A stretch of 64,000 nucleotides of DNA, from positions 1-64,000 of the forward strand of contig NZ_CAMFIA010000013.1 in NCBI RefSeq assembly GCF_945952405.1. Reading direction: 5' to 3'. The notes under the pieces are model-generated. The model ran no database searches. It was not told the DNA's origin and saw only the letters and a program-made list of their open reading frames with translations. This stretch comes from an uncultured Stenotrophomonas sp. (GTDB lineage: Bacteria > Pseudomonadota > Gammaproteobacteria > Xanthomonadales > Xanthomonadaceae). Both the position numbers and the translations under genes were made by a program. Of the stretch, positions 44,629 to 54,655 are shown one piece after another; within the stretch, counting starts at the first letter, position 1, and every line of letters begins with the position of its first letter.

Positions 44629-46026
44629 TCACTTGCCCTTGACGTGCTTCATCAAGCGCCGCTTGGCCTTGACCTGCCGCTCGGTGAGGACGTTCTTCTT
44701 GCCCTCGTACGGGTTGGCACCCTCGCGGAAGATGAAGCTCACCGGCGTGCCGATCAGCTTGAAGCGCTTGCGGAAGAAGTTCTCCAGGTAGCGCTTGTAC
44801 GATTCCTGCAGCTCCTTCAGGCGCGTGCCGTGCACGATGAAGGTCGGCGGGTTGGCGCCGGCCGGGTGCACGTAGCGCAGCTTGGAGACGTGGCCGCGGA
44901 TGGTCGGTGGCGGATTGGTCTCATAGGCCACTTCCAGCGCCTTGTTCACTTCGCTGGTGGTGAAGGTCTTGTTCGCCGATTCGTGCGCGCGGTGCACCGC
45001 ACGGAACAGCTCGCGCAGGCCCGAACCATGCTTGGCCGAAATGCGCACGGACTCGGCCCACGGCACGAAGCCCAGCTTCAGCGACAGCATGGTCTCAGCC
45101 TGCTCGCGCTGGTACTCGGTGAGGCCATCCCACTTGTTGATGGCGATCACCAGTGCGCGGCCGGCGTCGAGCACGGCACCCAGCACGGTGGCGTCCTGGT
45201 CGGTCACGCCCTCGGTGGCATCGAGCATCAGCACGGCCACCTGGCACTGTTCGATCGACTGCATGGTCTTGACCACCGAGAACTTCTCGACGACCTCGTC
45301 CACGCGCGAGCGGCGGCGCAGGCCGGCGGTGTCGATCAGGCGGTACTCGCGCCCGTCACGCTCCAGGTCCACCGCGATCGAGTCGCGGGTGGTGCCCGGC
45401 ACGTCGGAGGCGATCATGCGCTCCTCGCCGAGGATGCGGTTCACCAGGGTCGACTTGCCCACGTTCGGGCGGCCGACGAAGGCGATGCGGATGCGGTTCG
45501 GATCGTTGTCCAGCTCTTCGCCGCTGCCTTCTTCCGGCAGGCGCTGGATCACTTCATCCAGCAGGTCATCCAGGCCCTGCCGATGCGCGGCCGAGACGGT
45601 CAGCATCTCGCCGAAGCCGTAACGGGCGAACTCGGAACGGACGCTGTCCTCGTCGGTGCCGTCGATCTTGTTGATCAGCAGCAGCGTCGGGCGCGACAGC
45701 TTGCGCAGCCAGGCCAGGATCTCATCGTCCAGCGCCGAGGTGCCCTCGCGGGCGTCGACGACGAACAGGATCAGGTCGGCTTCGGCGGCGGCAGCCCGCG
45801 CCTGGCGCGTGGTGGCACCGGCCAGGCCTTCGTCTTCACCGGCGATACCGCCGGTATCCACGACGAGGAAATGGTTGTCCTCGTCGAGGCGGCAGACGCC
45901 GTAGTTGCGATCGCGGGTGACGCCGGGCTGGTCATGGACCAGGGCGTCACGCGTGCGGGTCAAAGCATTGAAGATGGTCGACTTGCCGACATTCGGCCGT
46001 CCAACCAGGGCGACCAAAGGCAGCAT
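44629..46026 (-). CDS. der: Ribosome biogenesis GTPase Der (EngA)
   Basis: 465 residues. Two tandem TrmE-Era-type GTPase domains: G1 [26 protein letters not shown] and NKIDG in the first; [26 protein letters not shown] and NKWDGL in the second. A C-terminal KH-like domain follows ([32 protein letters not shown]) with a short basic tail. It acts in 50S subunit assembly. It starts 15 bp after bamB. Confidence 0.98.
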   Translation of the reverse strand: MLPLVALVGRPNVGKSTIFNALTRTRDALVHDQPGVTRDRNYGVCRLDEDNHFLVVDTGGIAGEDEGLAGATTRQARAAAAEADLILFVVDAREGTSALDDEILAWLRKLSRPTLLLINKIDGTDEDSVRSEFARYGFGEMLTVSAAHRQGLDDLLDEVIQRLPEEGSGEELDNDPNRIRIAFVGRPNVGKSTLVNRILGEERMIASDVPGTTRDSIAVDLERDGREYRLIDTAGLRRRSRVDEVVEKFSVVKTMQSIEQCQVAVLMLDATEGVTDQDATVLGAVLDAGRALVIAINKWDGLTEYQREQAETMLSLKLGFVPWAESVRISAKHGSGLRELFRAVHRAHESANKTFTTSEVNKALEVAYETNPPPTIRGHVSKLRYVHPAGANPPTFIVHGTRLKELQESYKRYLENFFRKRFKLIGTPVSFIFREGANPYEGKKNVLTERQVKAKRRLMKHVKGK

Positions 46027-46041
46027 CGCGATTACTCCGTA

Positions 46042-47250
46042 TTAATTTGCCAACCGGAAGGCGGTCAGCTTGCCATCCACGTTCTGCACCAGCAGCACCC
46101 CGTCTACGACGATCGGCTGGGCCAGCAGGGCGTCACCGCCGCTCTTCGCCCGTGCCGCCATCGCACCATCGGAGGTCTTCAACCAGTGCACGTATCCCTT
46201 GTAGTCACCCACGACCACGTAATCGCCGTGCAGCGCCGGGCCGGTCAGCGAACGACGCGCCAGCCCGGTCTGCGACCACATGGCGGCGCCGGTCGCCTTG
46301 TCCAGGCCGAACACGCCACCCTTGTTGTCGGTGACGAACACATTGCCCGACGACACCGCCACGCCACCCGCACCGCCGTGGTCGCGCGCCCACAGCGGGC
46401 GACCGGTCGGGCCTTCGATGGCCATGGTCTGGTTCTTGAAGCTGCTCACGAAGAGGGTGTTGCCCTCCAGCACCGGGGCGCCATCGACGTCGGCCATGCG
46501 CTCCAGTTCGGTACGGCCTTCGCCGTTGCCGAGATTCTGCTCCCACAGGGTGCGGCCATCCTGCATGGCGAGCGCAGCGACCGCGCCTTCGTCCTTGCCG
46601 ATGAACAACACGCCCGGGCCGGTGACCACCGGCGCGTTGCCGCGCACGGTCAGCGCCGGCAGCTCGCTCGGGTTGAACCACTTCTGGGTGCCGTTGCCGG
46701 CATCGAAGGCGGTCACGCGACCGTCGTTGCTGCGCACGAAGACCAGGCCCTGGGCCACGGCCGGTGCGGCAATCACTTCACCCGGAACACGGGCACGCCA
46801 CTTCTCGCTGCCATCGTTGATGTCCAGGGCGATGACCTGGCCATCCAGCGTACCGATCACCACCAGGTTCTCGCCGACACCCGGGCCGCCCGACAGGCGC
46901 AGCTTCGGCTTCTTCTTTTCCTTCTGCGGCTCCCAGGTCCAGACCTTCTTGCCAGTCTGCAGGTCGATGGCGTGGACGCCACCGGTGATCGCCGCAGCGA
47001 ACACATGGCCGTTGGCGACCGCCGGACCCTGGCGCACGCCGATGCGGCGCTCGCCCTTGCCCAGGTTGACCGACCAGGCCTTGTTGACCTTGACGCTCGG
47101 CTCGAACTTGACCAGTTCAGCCGGCTCCTGCGCCTTCTTCGCTGCCGCGTCCTTGCCGGCGAACCAGCCCTTCACGGTGCTGCAGCCGGACAGGGCCATG
47201 CCCATCAGGAGCACGGTGGCGACGCGGGTGATCATGACCTTCTGACTCAT
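46042..47250 (-). CDS. bamB: Outer membrane assembly factor BamB
   Basis: 402 residues from ATG 47250, which shares TGATGA with the stop of the upstream gene. Lipoprotein signal TVLLMGMALSGCSTV (lipobox LSGC) and an eight-bladed PQQ-like beta-propeller with repeated blades such as KKVWTWEPQ, EKWRARVPGEVIAAP, TLWEQNLGNG and AAMWSQTGLA. It forms part of the BAM complex that folds outer-membrane beta-barrels such as the TonB receptor of this window. Confidence 0.96.
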   Translation of the reverse strand: MSQKVMITRVATVLLMGMALSGCSTVKGWFAGKDAAAKKAQEPAELVKFEPSVKVNKAWSVNLGKGERRIGVRQGPAVANGHVFAAAITGGVHAIDLQTGKKVWTWEPQKEKKKPKLRLSGGPGVGENLVVIGTLDGQVIALDINDGSEKWRARVPGEVIAAPAVAQGLVFVRSNDGRVTAFDAGNGTQKWFNPSELPALTVRGNAPVVTGPGVLFIGKDEGAVAALAMQDGRTLWEQNLGNGEGRTELERMADVDGAPVLEGNTLFVSSFKNQTMAIEGPTGRPLWARDHGGAGGVAVSSGNVFVTDNKGGVFGLDKATGAAMWSQTGLARRSLTGPALHGDYVVVGDYKGYVHWLKTSDGAMAARAKSGGDALLAQPIVVDGVLLVQNVDGKLTAFRLAN

Positions 47251-47888
47251 CAAACCGACTCCGCAGGGGCGGCGACCGTGCCGCCGGCATCCATAACCTT
47301 GGTTTCCAGCAGGCGCCGCTGCGGCGCTGCCACGTCCAGCGACTTCAGCGCCTTCTCGTACTGTTCGCGGGCACCATCACGCTTGCCCTGCGCCATCAGC
47401 GCATCGCCATGGATTTCCAGGCTGCTGCTGTCGGTGGCGCTGCCCAGCAGCTTGATCGCCTCGTCACTCTTGCCGGTGGCCACCAGCAGGCGCGCCACAC
47501 GCTGGTCGACCACGCGCTGCAGGTCACCCTCGACCTTCACGCCGCGCAGGGTGGCCAGCGCTTCTTCGTTCTTGCCGGCGTCGACCTGGGCCTTGGCCAG
47601 CTGCAGCGCCGCAAGGTCGCCGTAGATGCTGGACGGGCCGGCCTCGAGCGCCTTCACCGCCTTGGCGGCATCGTCGAGCTTGTTCTGCTGCAGGCCGACC
47701 AGCGCCTTCTGGTATTCCACGTTGGCCGAGGCCAGCTTGCCGCCCTGATCCTTCTGGTACCACTGCCAGCCGGCAATGGCACCGATGGCGATGACCACGC
47801 CACCGAGGATGCTGGCGCCATTCTTCCGCAGCCAGCTGCGGACGCGTTCACTTTGTTCGTGCTCGTCGAGCAGATCGTCGATCGCCAT
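47250..47888 (-). CDS. YfgM-like tetratricopeptide membrane protein
   Basis: 212 residues from ATG 47888 (a longer in-frame GTG start adds only MGGARVR-type residues). N-terminal cytosolic DDLLDEHEQSERVRSWLRKN, one membrane span (ILGGVVIAIGAIAGWQWY), then TPR-like periplasmic repeats (SANVEYQKALVGLQQNKLDD and QGKRDGAREQYEKALKSLD). Length and architecture match YfgM/ancillary SecYEG translocon subunit, which links translocation to periplasmic chaperones. It is upstream of and overlapping bamB, as in many gammaproteobacteria. Confidence 0.9.
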   Translation of the reverse strand: MAIDDLLDEHEQSERVRSWLRKNGASILGGVVIAIGAIAGWQWYQKDQGGKLASANVEYQKALVGLQQNKLDDAAKAVKALEAGPSSIYGDLAALQLAKAQVDAGKNEEALATLRGVKVEGDLQRVVDQRVARLLVATGKSDEAIKLLGSATDSSSLEIHGDALMAQGKRDGAREQYEKALKSLDVAAPQRRLLETKVMDAGGTVAAPAESV

Positions 47889-47953
47889 GCGTACTCTCGC
47901 CCCGCCCATCGGGAGGGACCATTGGGTTTAATCGAAGGTGGTGAAACCGCGCC

Positions 47954-48826
47954 TCAGTGCGAAACCGGGACTACGGAGCCTTCAGAGGATACCTGAAAGC
48001 GTGCCACGTTGGCTCGCTGGTAGGGGGTCAGATCGACGATAGCGCCATTCTGCTGAACCTGGACCGCCGAGGCGTTGCCCAGGGTGACCCGGGTCACCTG
48101 GCCCGGCGTGAAGCTGCGGCTCTCGCCGGACTTGATCAGCGCCTTCTCGACGGTGGCGCCGTCCGGACCACCGATATCGACCCAGCTGTCGCCACTGAAC
48201 TGCATGTCCAGCGTGTTGCCAGCTGCGGCCGGCGCCGGGGCCGGACGCGGCACCGGGGCCAGCGAGGCCACGTACGGGGTGGCCGCCGGCTTGCTGGCCG
48301 GAGCACTCACCGCTTCGGCCGGCGCGGCCGGCTCGACGCCCGCGGCGGACGGAGTCACCGGCACGGCGGCCGGGATCGCATCCAGCGAGGCGGTGCTTGG
48401 CGACGGGTTGGCGCTGCCATCGAAGTGGCCGCGGGTAGCGAACCACACCGGCACCGCCAGCACGGCGGTGATACCGACGTACAGCACGCGCCGGCCGAGG
48501 TTCTCGGCGATGCGGCGCGCACGCGGGGTATGGGTATGGCTGACCAGCGTGGGCGGAACCACCGGACCCACCTGGGCCTGCTCCAGCAGCTGGCTGACAT
48601 CCACGTCCAGCAGGCGCGCATAGCTGCGCAGCTGGCCACGCACGAACACCGGCGCGCCGAGCTTCTGCCATTGTTCCTCTTCCAGCGACTTGACCACCTG
48701 GACCGGCATGCGCAGGCGCGTGCCGACCTCCTCGAGGGTCAGTCCGGCCGCTTCGCGGGCCTGGCGCAGGCGGGTGCCGCAGCCGGCCGCAGTCTCGAGA
48801 GCGCTCACAGTCTGGTCATCAATCAC
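47954..48826 (-). CDS. RodZ-like helix-turn-helix/DUF4115 membrane protein
   Basis: 290 residues, GTG start at 48826. N-terminal Xre-type HTH (LRQAREAAGLTLEEVGTRLR) and the RodZ continuation QKLGAPVFVRGQLRSYARLL. One transmembrane span (VLYVGITAVLAVPVWFA), an Ala/Pro-rich periplasmic linker, and a C-terminal DUF4115 domain (LDMQFSGDSWVDIGGPDG). RodZ anchors MreB in rod-shape maintenance. It sits between pilF and yfgM; in enterobacteria ispG and hisS lie in this stretch, but here they are absent. Confidence 0.9.
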   Translation of the reverse strand: MIDDQTVSALETAAGCGTRLRQAREAAGLTLEEVGTRLRMPVQVVKSLEEEQWQKLGAPVFVRGQLRSYARLLDVDVSQLLEQAQVGPVVPPTLVSHTHTPRARRIAENLGRRVLYVGITAVLAVPVWFATRGHFDGSANPSPSTASLDAIPAAVPVTPSAAGVEPAAPAEAVSAPASKPAATPYVASLAPVPRPAPAPAAAGNTLDMQFSGDSWVDIGGPDGATVEKALIKSGESRSFTPGQVTRVTLGNASAVQVQQNGAIVDLTPYQRANVARFQVSSEGSVVPVSH

Positions 48827-48844
48827 AATGCATCAACCCTGGAG

Positions 48845-49630
48845 TTAGGAGCCCGCTTCCTGCGGAAATTCCTGTCGAATCCGCTGGAGATAGCGATCAG
48901 ATGCCGCCCGATCACCCAGCCGCGCTTCGATTTGAGACGCAAGTTGTAACACGGAACGCGTTGCGGGTGCAGCCGCAATCCTACGTTCGGCGAAGGCCCG
49001 GGCCTCCATGTAGCGCCCCTGGCGGTAGCTCAGCTGCGCCATCGCCTCGAGTGCGACCGGGTTGCCCGGCAGCGTTGCCAGCGCCGCGCGAAGGTCGCGC
49101 TCGGCACGTTCGAGCTGGCCGGCATCCAGCGCGCAGCCGCCGGCATTGGCCTGCGCCTCGGCCGGGGTGGCATAGCCCGGCGCCTGCAGCGCACGGTCGA
49201 ACCACACCAGCGATTCCGCCGGCCGGCCCTGCTGGCACAGCCAGGCACCGTAATTGTTGAGGATGTCGCCCCGCTGCGGCGCCAGTTCGGCGGCCTTGCG
49301 GAAGCTCTCGCCGGCCTGCTGGATGTGGCCACGGCGCTCGTCGATGCCGGCCTGCAGCACCAGCCCGTCCGGCGCTTCCGGGGCCAGCTTGCGCGCTTCG
49401 CGCACCTTGCGTTCGGCGGCGTCGAGATTACCGACCTGCAGGTCACGACCGGCCAGGGTCAGCAGCTCCTGCCAGCGGATGTGGCGGCGCACATTGTCCG
49501 GATCACGGACCGAGTACACCGGCGCCACGCTGGGGCCCAGTTTGGCCTTGGGTTGGGATTTGCAGCCGACGACCGGGAGCGCCAGCAGGCCTGCGAACAG
49601 GGCCAGCCAGAGGCGGTCAGGCCGCGGCAT
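48845..49630 (-). CDS. pilF: Type IV pilus biogenesis/stability lipoprotein PilF (PilW)
   Basis: 261 residues. Lipoprotein signal [17 protein letters not shown] (lipobox VVGC) and about six TPR repeats ([59 protein letters not shown]). It is the pilotin for secretin PilQ assembly. Its ATG lies within the end of rlmN (14-bp overlap), the standard ndk-rlmN-pilF order. Confidence 0.93.
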   Translation of the reverse strand: MPRPDRLWLALFAGLLALPVVGCKSQPKAKLGPSVAPVYSVRDPDNVRRHIRWQELLTLAGRDLQVGNLDAAERKVREARKLAPEAPDGLVLQAGIDERRGHIQQAGESFRKAAELAPQRGDILNNYGAWLCQQGRPAESLVWFDRALQAPGYATPAEAQANAGGCALDAGQLERAERDLRAALATLPGNPVALEAMAQLSYRQGRYMEARAFAERRIAAAPATRSVLQLASQIEARLGDRAASDRYLQRIRQEFPQEAGS

Positions 49631-50822
49631 CGCTCCCCTTCCCCGCCTGCAGCGTCTTGTTGAACTCCGCCTGGCGGCGGGTACGGTCCATCACCTGGCC
49701 CTTGAGCTGGCCACAGGCGGCGTCGATGTCGTCGCCACGGGTGCGGCGGACCATCGTCAGTACGTTGCTGTCGAGCAGGATCTTCTGGAAGGCGCGGATG
49801 TCGGCCTCTTCGGAACGCTCGTAGCGGGTGCCCGGGAACGGATTGAACGGGATCAGGTTGACCTTGCCCGAGTCCTTGGCCTGCACCGCGTTGTCGAACT
49901 GGCGCATCAGGCGGGCCAGCTCGCGGGCATGCTCGGGCTTGTCGTTGATGCCCTTCATCAGGGTGTATTCGAAGGTGACCGACTCGCGGCGCTTGTTGGC
50001 GCGCAGGTAGCGCGCGCACGAAGCCATCAGCTCGGAGATCGGGTACTTCTTGTTGAGCGGCACCAGGGTCTCGCGCAGCTCGTCATTCGGCGCATGCAGC
50101 GACACCGCCAGCGACACGTCGCTCTCGCTGGACAGGCGGTCGATCTGCGGCACCAGGCCGGAGGTCGACAGGGTCACGCGCTTGTTGGCCAGGCCATAGC
50201 CCAGGTCGTCGCGCATCACGCTCATGGCGCGCACGACGTTGTCGAAATTCATCAGCGGCTCGCCCATGCCCATCATCACCACGTTGGTGAGGCGGCGCAT
50301 CTGGTGCGGCACGTTGCCCAGGTGGCGCGCCGCCACCCACACCTGGCCGATGATCTCGGCGGTGGTCAGGTTGCGGTTGAAGCCCTGGGTAGCGGTCGAG
50401 CAGAACGTGCAGTTCAGGCCGCAACCGACCTGCGAGGACACGCACAGCGTGCCGCGGGTCTTGTCCGGGATGTACACGGTCTCGATGGCGTTCTTGCCAT
50501 CCACGCCCATCGCCAGCAGCCACTTGTGGGTGCCGTCGGCGGAAGGCTTGTCGAACACGATGTTGGGGACAACGACCTCGGCATGGGACTGCAGCTTGGC
50601 GCGCAGGACCTTGCCGAGATCGGTCATTTCATCGAAGTCGGTGACGTAGCGATGGTGGATCCACTTCATCACCTGGTGGGCACGGAACTTCTTCTCGCCG
50701 AGAACCTCGACGAAGAACTTCTCCAGGCCCGCGCGATCGAGGTCGAGCAGGTTCTGCTTGCCAGCCGTGGGTGCCGACTTCGGCAGCGGCTGGATGGCGG
50801 GGGACTGTACGACCTCGTTCAC
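49617..50822 (-). CDS. rlmN: 23S rRNA/tRNA dual-specificity methyltransferase RlmN
   Basis: 401 residues from GTG 50822; the longer open frame upstream would overlap ndk and does not look coding. Radical-SAM enzyme with the CxxxCxxC cluster in [23 protein letters not shown] site [24 protein letters not shown] and the catalytic Cys in [11 protein letters not shown]. It methylates A2503 of 23S rRNA and A37 of some tRNAs. Ten bases downstream of ndk. Confidence 0.97.
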   Translation of the reverse strand: MNEVVQSPAIQPLPKSAPTAGKQNLLDLDRAGLEKFFVEVLGEKKFRAHQVMKWIHHRYVTDFDEMTDLGKVLRAKLQSHAEVVVPNIVFDKPSADGTHKWLLAMGVDGKNAIETVYIPDKTRGTLCVSSQVGCGLNCTFCSTATQGFNRNLTTAEIIGQVWVAARHLGNVPHQMRRLTNVVMMGMGEPLMNFDNVVRAMSVMRDDLGYGLANKRVTLSTSGLVPQIDRLSSESDVSLAVSLHAPNDELRETLVPLNKKYPISELMASCARYLRANKRRESVTFEYTLMKGINDKPEHARELARLMRQFDNAVQAKDSGKVNLIPFNPFPGTRYERSEEADIRAFQKILLDSNVLTMVRRTRGDDIDAACGQLKGQVMDRTRRQAEFNKTLQAGKGSDAAA

Positions 50823-50832
50823 GGCATTACTC

Positions 50833-51258
50833 TCAGCGCGAAACGACTTCGGTGGCGGCGAAGAAGTAGGCGATTTCAATCGCTGCATTCTCGACCGAGT
50901 CCGAGCCGTGGGCGGCGTTGGCATCGATGGATTCGGCGAAGTCGGCGCGGATGGTGCCCGGCGCGGCTTCCTTCGGGTTGGTGGCGCCCAGCAGGTCGCG
51001 GTGGGCCAGGACGGCGTTCTCGCCTTCCAGGGCCTGGATCATCACCGGGCCGGAGATCATGAACTCGACCAGCGCGTTGAAGAACGGACGCTCGCGGTGC
51101 ACGGCGTAGAAGCCTTCGGCTTCACGGCGCGACAGCTGCTTGTACTTGGCGGCGACGACCTTCAGGCCGGCCTTCTCGAAGCGGGCGTAGATTTCGCCGA
51201 TGACGTTCTTGGCAACGGCGTCCGGCTTGATGATCGAAAGGGTGCGCTCCAGCGCCAT
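50833..51258 (-). CDS. ndk: Nucleoside diphosphate kinase
   Basis: 141 residues from ATG 51258 (GGAG nine bases upstream). [20 protein letters not shown] start, [21 protein letters not shown], and phospho-acceptor His in [13 protein letters not shown]. It balances NTP pools. The first gene of the string running to der. Confidence 0.98.
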   Translation of the reverse strand: MALERTLSIIKPDAVAKNVIGEIYARFEKAGLKVVAAKYKQLSRREAEGFYAVHRERPFFNALVEFMISGPVMIQALEGENAVLAHRDLLGATNPKEAAPGTIRADFAESIDANAAHGSDSVENAAIEIAYFFAATEVVSR

Positions 51259-51307
51259 GGGATGTCTCCAATGGAATCGGGCCGCTGATGGCCCGAAGGG
51301 TAACATG

Positions 51308-51332
51308 AAAAAAACCCGCGTCGGGACGCGGG
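51308..51332 (-). terminator. Rho-independent terminator just upstream of ndk
   Basis: Read on the minus strand: CCCGCGTC, GACGCGGG arms and a run of seven T. It lies ~50 bp before the ndk start codon in the direction of ndk transcription, with no annotated gene upstream on that strand (the next gene, a TetR regulator at 51583, points away). It could end a short leader or small RNA. Confidence 0.8.
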
Positions 51333-51381
51333 CTTAGCCTGATAAACGTAGGCGAATTGTAAAAGATAAAGCGGCGTGGTG

Positions 51382-51454
51382 GTAGTGCCGGCCGCTGGCC
51401 GGCATTGGCTGCGCCTGCCCTGGATGAGGATTGTCGGCCAGCGGCCGGCACTAC
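51382..51454. repeat. SMAG dimer (GTAGTGCCGGCCGC type)
   Basis: GTAGTGCCGGCCGCTGGCCG plus GCA, a ~30-base spacer, then GCCGGCCAGCGGCCGGCACTAC-like partner ending CTAC at 51454. Between ndk and the TetR gene. Confidence 0.85.
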
Positions 51455-51548
51455 CGTCGTTGCCCATTCACCCACCTGAGCGGATTCTGACCGGACCGGG
51501 CGTTTTTGCTGCACTGCAAAATGCCATACGCTACCGTCTGGTCCTAGT

Positions 51549-51566
51549 ATCAAACAATCGTTTGAT
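51549..51566. promoter_or_regulatory. PsrA-like operator of the fatty-acid operon
   Basis: ATCAAACAATCGTTTGAT, an 18-bp palindrome with one mismatched pair, ending 16 bp before the TetR start codon. The CAAAC(N4)GTTTG core resembles operators of PsrA, a TetR-family repressor of beta-oxidation genes released by long-chain fatty acids or acyl-CoA. A possible -10 (TAGTAT, 51545-51550) overlaps it, consistent with autorepression. Confidence 0.65.
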
Positions 51567-51582
51567 TAAGGTCCGCCCGCCG

Positions 51583-52236
51583 ATGGCCAAACCCGCCCAC
51601 TTCTCGACCAAGGACCGGATCCTCGGCGCGGCCGAGGAGCTGTTCGCCCAGCACGGCTTCGCCGGCACCTCGCTGCGCCAGGTGACCAGCCAGGCCGACG
51701 TCAACATCGCTGCGGTGAACTACCACTTCGGATCCAAGGAAAACCTGGTCAACGAAGTCTTCCGCCGGCGCATGGACGAGATGACCGGCGCCCGCCTGTC
51801 CCAGCTTGAGCGCGCCCGTGCCGAGCACCCCGGCGAGCTGCGCCCGGTGCTGGCCGCCTTCGTCGAGCCGGCGCTGGCGCTGGCCCAGGACCGCCAGAAC
51901 GGCGGCGCCTTCGTGCGCGTGATCGCGCGCGCCTACGCCGAGAAGAACGACAACCTGCGCAAGTTCCTCTCCGACCATTACGGCCACGTGCTGCGCGCGT
52001 TCGGCAAGGCCATCGGCGAGTGCGTACCCGGCCTGAGCAAGGAAGAGCTGTACTGGCGCCTGGACTTCCTGGCCGGTTCGCTCACCTACGCCATGGCCGA
52101 CTTCGGGCTGATCAAGCGTCCCGCCGGTGTCACCGAAGCGGCGCATCGTGCCCATGCCGCCCATGAACTGATCCATTTCGCCGAAGCCGGGTTCCGCGCC
52201 GCCGCACGCGCCAGCGCCCTGCCCGCTTCTCCTTGA
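51583..52236 (+). CDS. TetR-family regulator, probable PsrA/FadR-type repressor of beta-oxidation
   Basis: 217 residues from ATG 51583. N-terminal TetR HTH: DRILGAAEELFAQHGFAGTS, LRQVTSQADVNIAAVNYHFG, SKENLVNEVF. A C-terminal ligand domain of the PsrA type follows (NGGAFVRVIARAYAEKNDNL, LYWRLDFLAGSLTYAMADFG). It is upstream of, and codirectional with, two beta-oxidation genes and has a palindromic operator at its promoter. It probably senses fatty acyl compounds. Confidence 0.85.
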   Translation: MAKPAHFSTKDRILGAAEELFAQHGFAGTSLRQVTSQADVNIAAVNYHFGSKENLVNEVFRRRMDEMTGARLSQLERARAEHPGELRPVLAAFVEPALALAQDRQNGGAFVRVIARAYAEKNDNLRKFLSDHYGHVLRAFGKAIGECVPGLSKEELYWRLDFLAGSLTYAMADFGLIKRPAGVTEAAHRAHAAHELIHFAEAGFRAAARASALPASP

Positions 52237-52275
52237 TTCCACCCAGTAACTGCTGACCAACAAAGGCCCTACACC

Positions 52276-54648
52276 ATGTCCAATTCCCTGCTAGTCCGCC
52301 GCGCCGCCGTGCTGGGTGCCGGCGTCATGGGTGCCCAGATCGCCGCCCACCTCACCAACGCTGGCGTCGACACCGTGCTGTTCGACCTGCCCGCCAAGGA
52401 AGGTCCGGCCGACGGCATCGTGCTGAAGGCGATCGCCAACCTGGGCAAGCTGAGCCCGGCGCCGCTGGCCAGCAAGTCGCTGGCTGAAGCCATCACCCCG
52501 GCCAACTACGAGTCCGGCCTGGAGCAGCTGAAGGACTGCGACCTGATCATCGAAGCCATCGCCGAGCGCATGGACTGGAAGCAGGACCTGTACAAGAAGA
52601 TCGCTCCGTTCGTGGCCGACCACGCGGTGCTGGCCTCCAACACCTCCGGCCTGGGCATCAACAAGCTGGCCGACGTGCTGCCCGAGCAGCTGCGCCACCG
52701 CTTCTGCGGCGTGCACTTCTTCAATCCGCCGCGCTACATGCACCTGGCCGAGCTGATCCCGGCCACCACCACCGACGCCGCAGTGCTGGAAGGCCTGGAA
52801 GAATTCCTGGTCACCACCCTGGGCAAGGGCGTGGTCTACGCCAAGGACACCCCGAACTTCATCGGCAACCGCATCGGCGTGTTCTCGATCCTGTCCACCA
52901 TCCACCACACCCAGCAGTTCGGCCTGGGCTTCGACGAAGTGGACGGCCTGACCGGCCCGCTGGTCGGGCGCCCGAAGTCGGCCACCTACCGCACCTCCGA
53001 CGTGGTCGGCCTGGACACCATGGCGCACGTCATCAAGACCATGGGCGACACCCTGCCGAACGATCCGTGGCATGAATTCTTCAAGTCGCCGAAGTGGCTG
53101 GAGGCGCTGATCGCCAAGGGTGCACTGGGCCAGAAGACCGGCGCCGGCATCTTCCGCAAGGTCGGCAAGGACATCGTCGTGCTGGACCTGGAGAAGCAGG
53201 ACTACCGTCCGGCCGATCGCAGCGCCGCACCGGAAGTGGTCGAGATCCTGAAGATCAGGAACCCGGCCGAGAAGTTCGCCAAGCTGCGCGAGAGCCAGCA
53301 TCCGCAGGCACAGTTCCTGTGGGCGACCTTCCGTGACCTGTTCCACTACAGCGCCTACCACCTGGCCGACATCGCCGAGACCGCACGCGACGTCGACCTC
53401 GCCATCCGCTGGGGCTACGGCTGGTCGCTGGGCCCGTTCGAGACCTGGCAGGCCGCCGGCTGGAAGCAGGTCGCGCAGTGGATCGCCGATGACATCGTCG
53501 CCGGCAAGAGCATGAGCAACGCCCCGCTGCCGGACTGGGTGTTCGATGGCCGCGACGGCGTGCACGCCGCCGAAGGCAGCTACAGCCCGTCGCGCAACGC
53601 CAAGCTGCCGCGTTCGTCGCTGCCGGTGTACCAGCGCCAGCGCTTCCCGGATCCGCTGCTGGGCGAGAAGTTCGCGCCGGGCGAAACCGTGTTCGAGAAC
53701 GACGGGCTGCGCATGTGGCACGACGGTGATGGCATCGCCGTGGTCAGCTTCAAGACCAAGATGAACACGGTCTCCGACCAGGTGCTCGATGGTCTGCAGG
53801 AGTGCGTGAGCCGCGCCGAGAAGGACTTCCAGGGCCTGGTGATCTGGCAGCAGAAGGAGCCCTTCTCTGCCGGTGCCGACCTGGCCGGGGCGCTGGGCCT
53901 GCTGCAGGCCGGCAAGGTCGACCAGTTTGAAGAGATGGTCGCCAACTTCCAGCGCACCAGCCAGCGCATCAAGTACTCGCTGGTGCCGGTGGTGGCTGCC
54001 GTGCGCGGCCTGGCCCTGGGTGGCGGCTGCGAGTTCCAGATGCACAGCGCCAAGACCGTGGCCTTCCTGGAAAGCTACATCGGCCTGGTCGAGGCCGGCG
54101 TCGGCCTGCTGCCGGCCGGTGGCGGCCTGAAGGAGCTGGCCGTGCGCGCCTCGCAGGCCGCTGGCCCGGGCGGTGACGTGTTCGCCGAACTGAAGAAGAC
54201 CTTCGAGACCGTGGCGATGGCCAAGGTCTCCAACTCGGCGGTCAACGCCAAGGAACTGGGTCTGCTGCGCAGCACCGACAAGGTGGTGTTCAACAGCTAC
54301 GAAGCGCTGCACATCGCCAAGGCCGAAGCCCGTGCGCTGGCCGAAGCGGGTTACCGCCCGCCGCTGCCGGCACGCCGCATCCAGGTTGCCGGTGACGTGG
54401 GCATTGCCACCTTCAAGATGATGCTGGTCAACATGCTGGAAGGCCGTTTCATCAGCCCGTACGACTACGAGATCGCCGAGCGCATCGCCACCGTGCTGTG
54501 CGGCGGCAAGGTCGACCGCGGCACCCTGGTCGACGAAGAGTGGCTGCTGACCCTGGAGCGCAAGCACTTCGTCGAACTGGCCCAGCAGGAGAAGACCCAG
54601 GCCCGCATCGCGCACATGCTGAAGACCGGCAAGCCGCTGCGTAACTGA
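52276..54648 (+). CDS. 3-hydroxyacyl-CoA dehydrogenase/enoyl-CoA hydratase (FadN-type)
   Basis: 790 residues. The dehydrogenase comes first: NAD loop AAVLGAGVMGAQIAAHLTNA, catalytic region HRFCGVHFFNPPRYMHLAEL, KDTPNFIGNRIGVF. A second 3HCDH segment follows, then a C-terminal crotonase domain at ~480-690 (FSAGADLAGALGLLQ, VRGLALGGGCEFQMH). This order and length fit FadN of Bacillus (FadB and FadJ have the hydratase first). It performs the hydration and NAD-dependent oxidation steps of fatty-acid beta-oxidation. 39 bp after the TetR gene. Confidence 0.95.
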   Translation: MSNSLLVRRAAVLGAGVMGAQIAAHLTNAGVDTVLFDLPAKEGPADGIVLKAIANLGKLSPAPLASKSLAEAITPANYESGLEQLKDCDLIIEAIAERMDWKQDLYKKIAPFVADHAVLASNTSGLGINKLADVLPEQLRHRFCGVHFFNPPRYMHLAELIPATTTDAAVLEGLEEFLVTTLGKGVVYAKDTPNFIGNRIGVFSILSTIHHTQQFGLGFDEVDGLTGPLVGRPKSATYRTSDVVGLDTMAHVIKTMGDTLPNDPWHEFFKSPKWLEALIAKGALGQKTGAGIFRKVGKDIVVLDLEKQDYRPADRSAAPEVVEILKIRNPAEKFAKLRESQHPQAQFLWATFRDLFHYSAYHLADIAETARDVDLAIRWGYGWSLGPFETWQAAGWKQVAQWIADDIVAGKSMSNAPLPDWVFDGRDGVHAAEGSYSPSRNAKLPRSSLPVYQRQRFPDPLLGEKFAPGETVFENDGLRMWHDGDGIAVVSFKTKMNTVSDQVLDGLQECVSRAEKDFQGLVIWQQKEPFSAGADLAGALGLLQAGKVDQFEEMVANFQRTSQRIKYSLVPVVAAVRGLALGGGCEFQMHSAKTVAFLESYIGLVEAGVGLLPAGGGLKELAVRASQAAGPGGDVFAELKKTFETVAMAKVSNSAVNAKELGLLRSTDKVVFNSYEALHIAKAEARALAEAGYRPPLPARRIQVAGDVGIATFKMMLVNMLEGRFISPYDYEIAERIATVLCGGKVDRGTLVDEEWLLTLERKHFVELAQQEKTQARIAHMLKTGKPLRN

Positions 54649-54655
54649 TTGATGG

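Noticed and set aside
49617..50924. Longer RlmN start upstream of 50822
   Set aside because: It would overlap the 3' end of ndk by about 90 bp and adds a sequence unlike the family. The GTG at 50822 gives the usual length.
52291..54615. 774-codon open frame antisense to the FadN-type gene
   Set aside because: Shadow of a gene with unmistakable dehydrogenase and crotonase motifs; the antisense product is His/Gln/Gly-rich with no family pattern.
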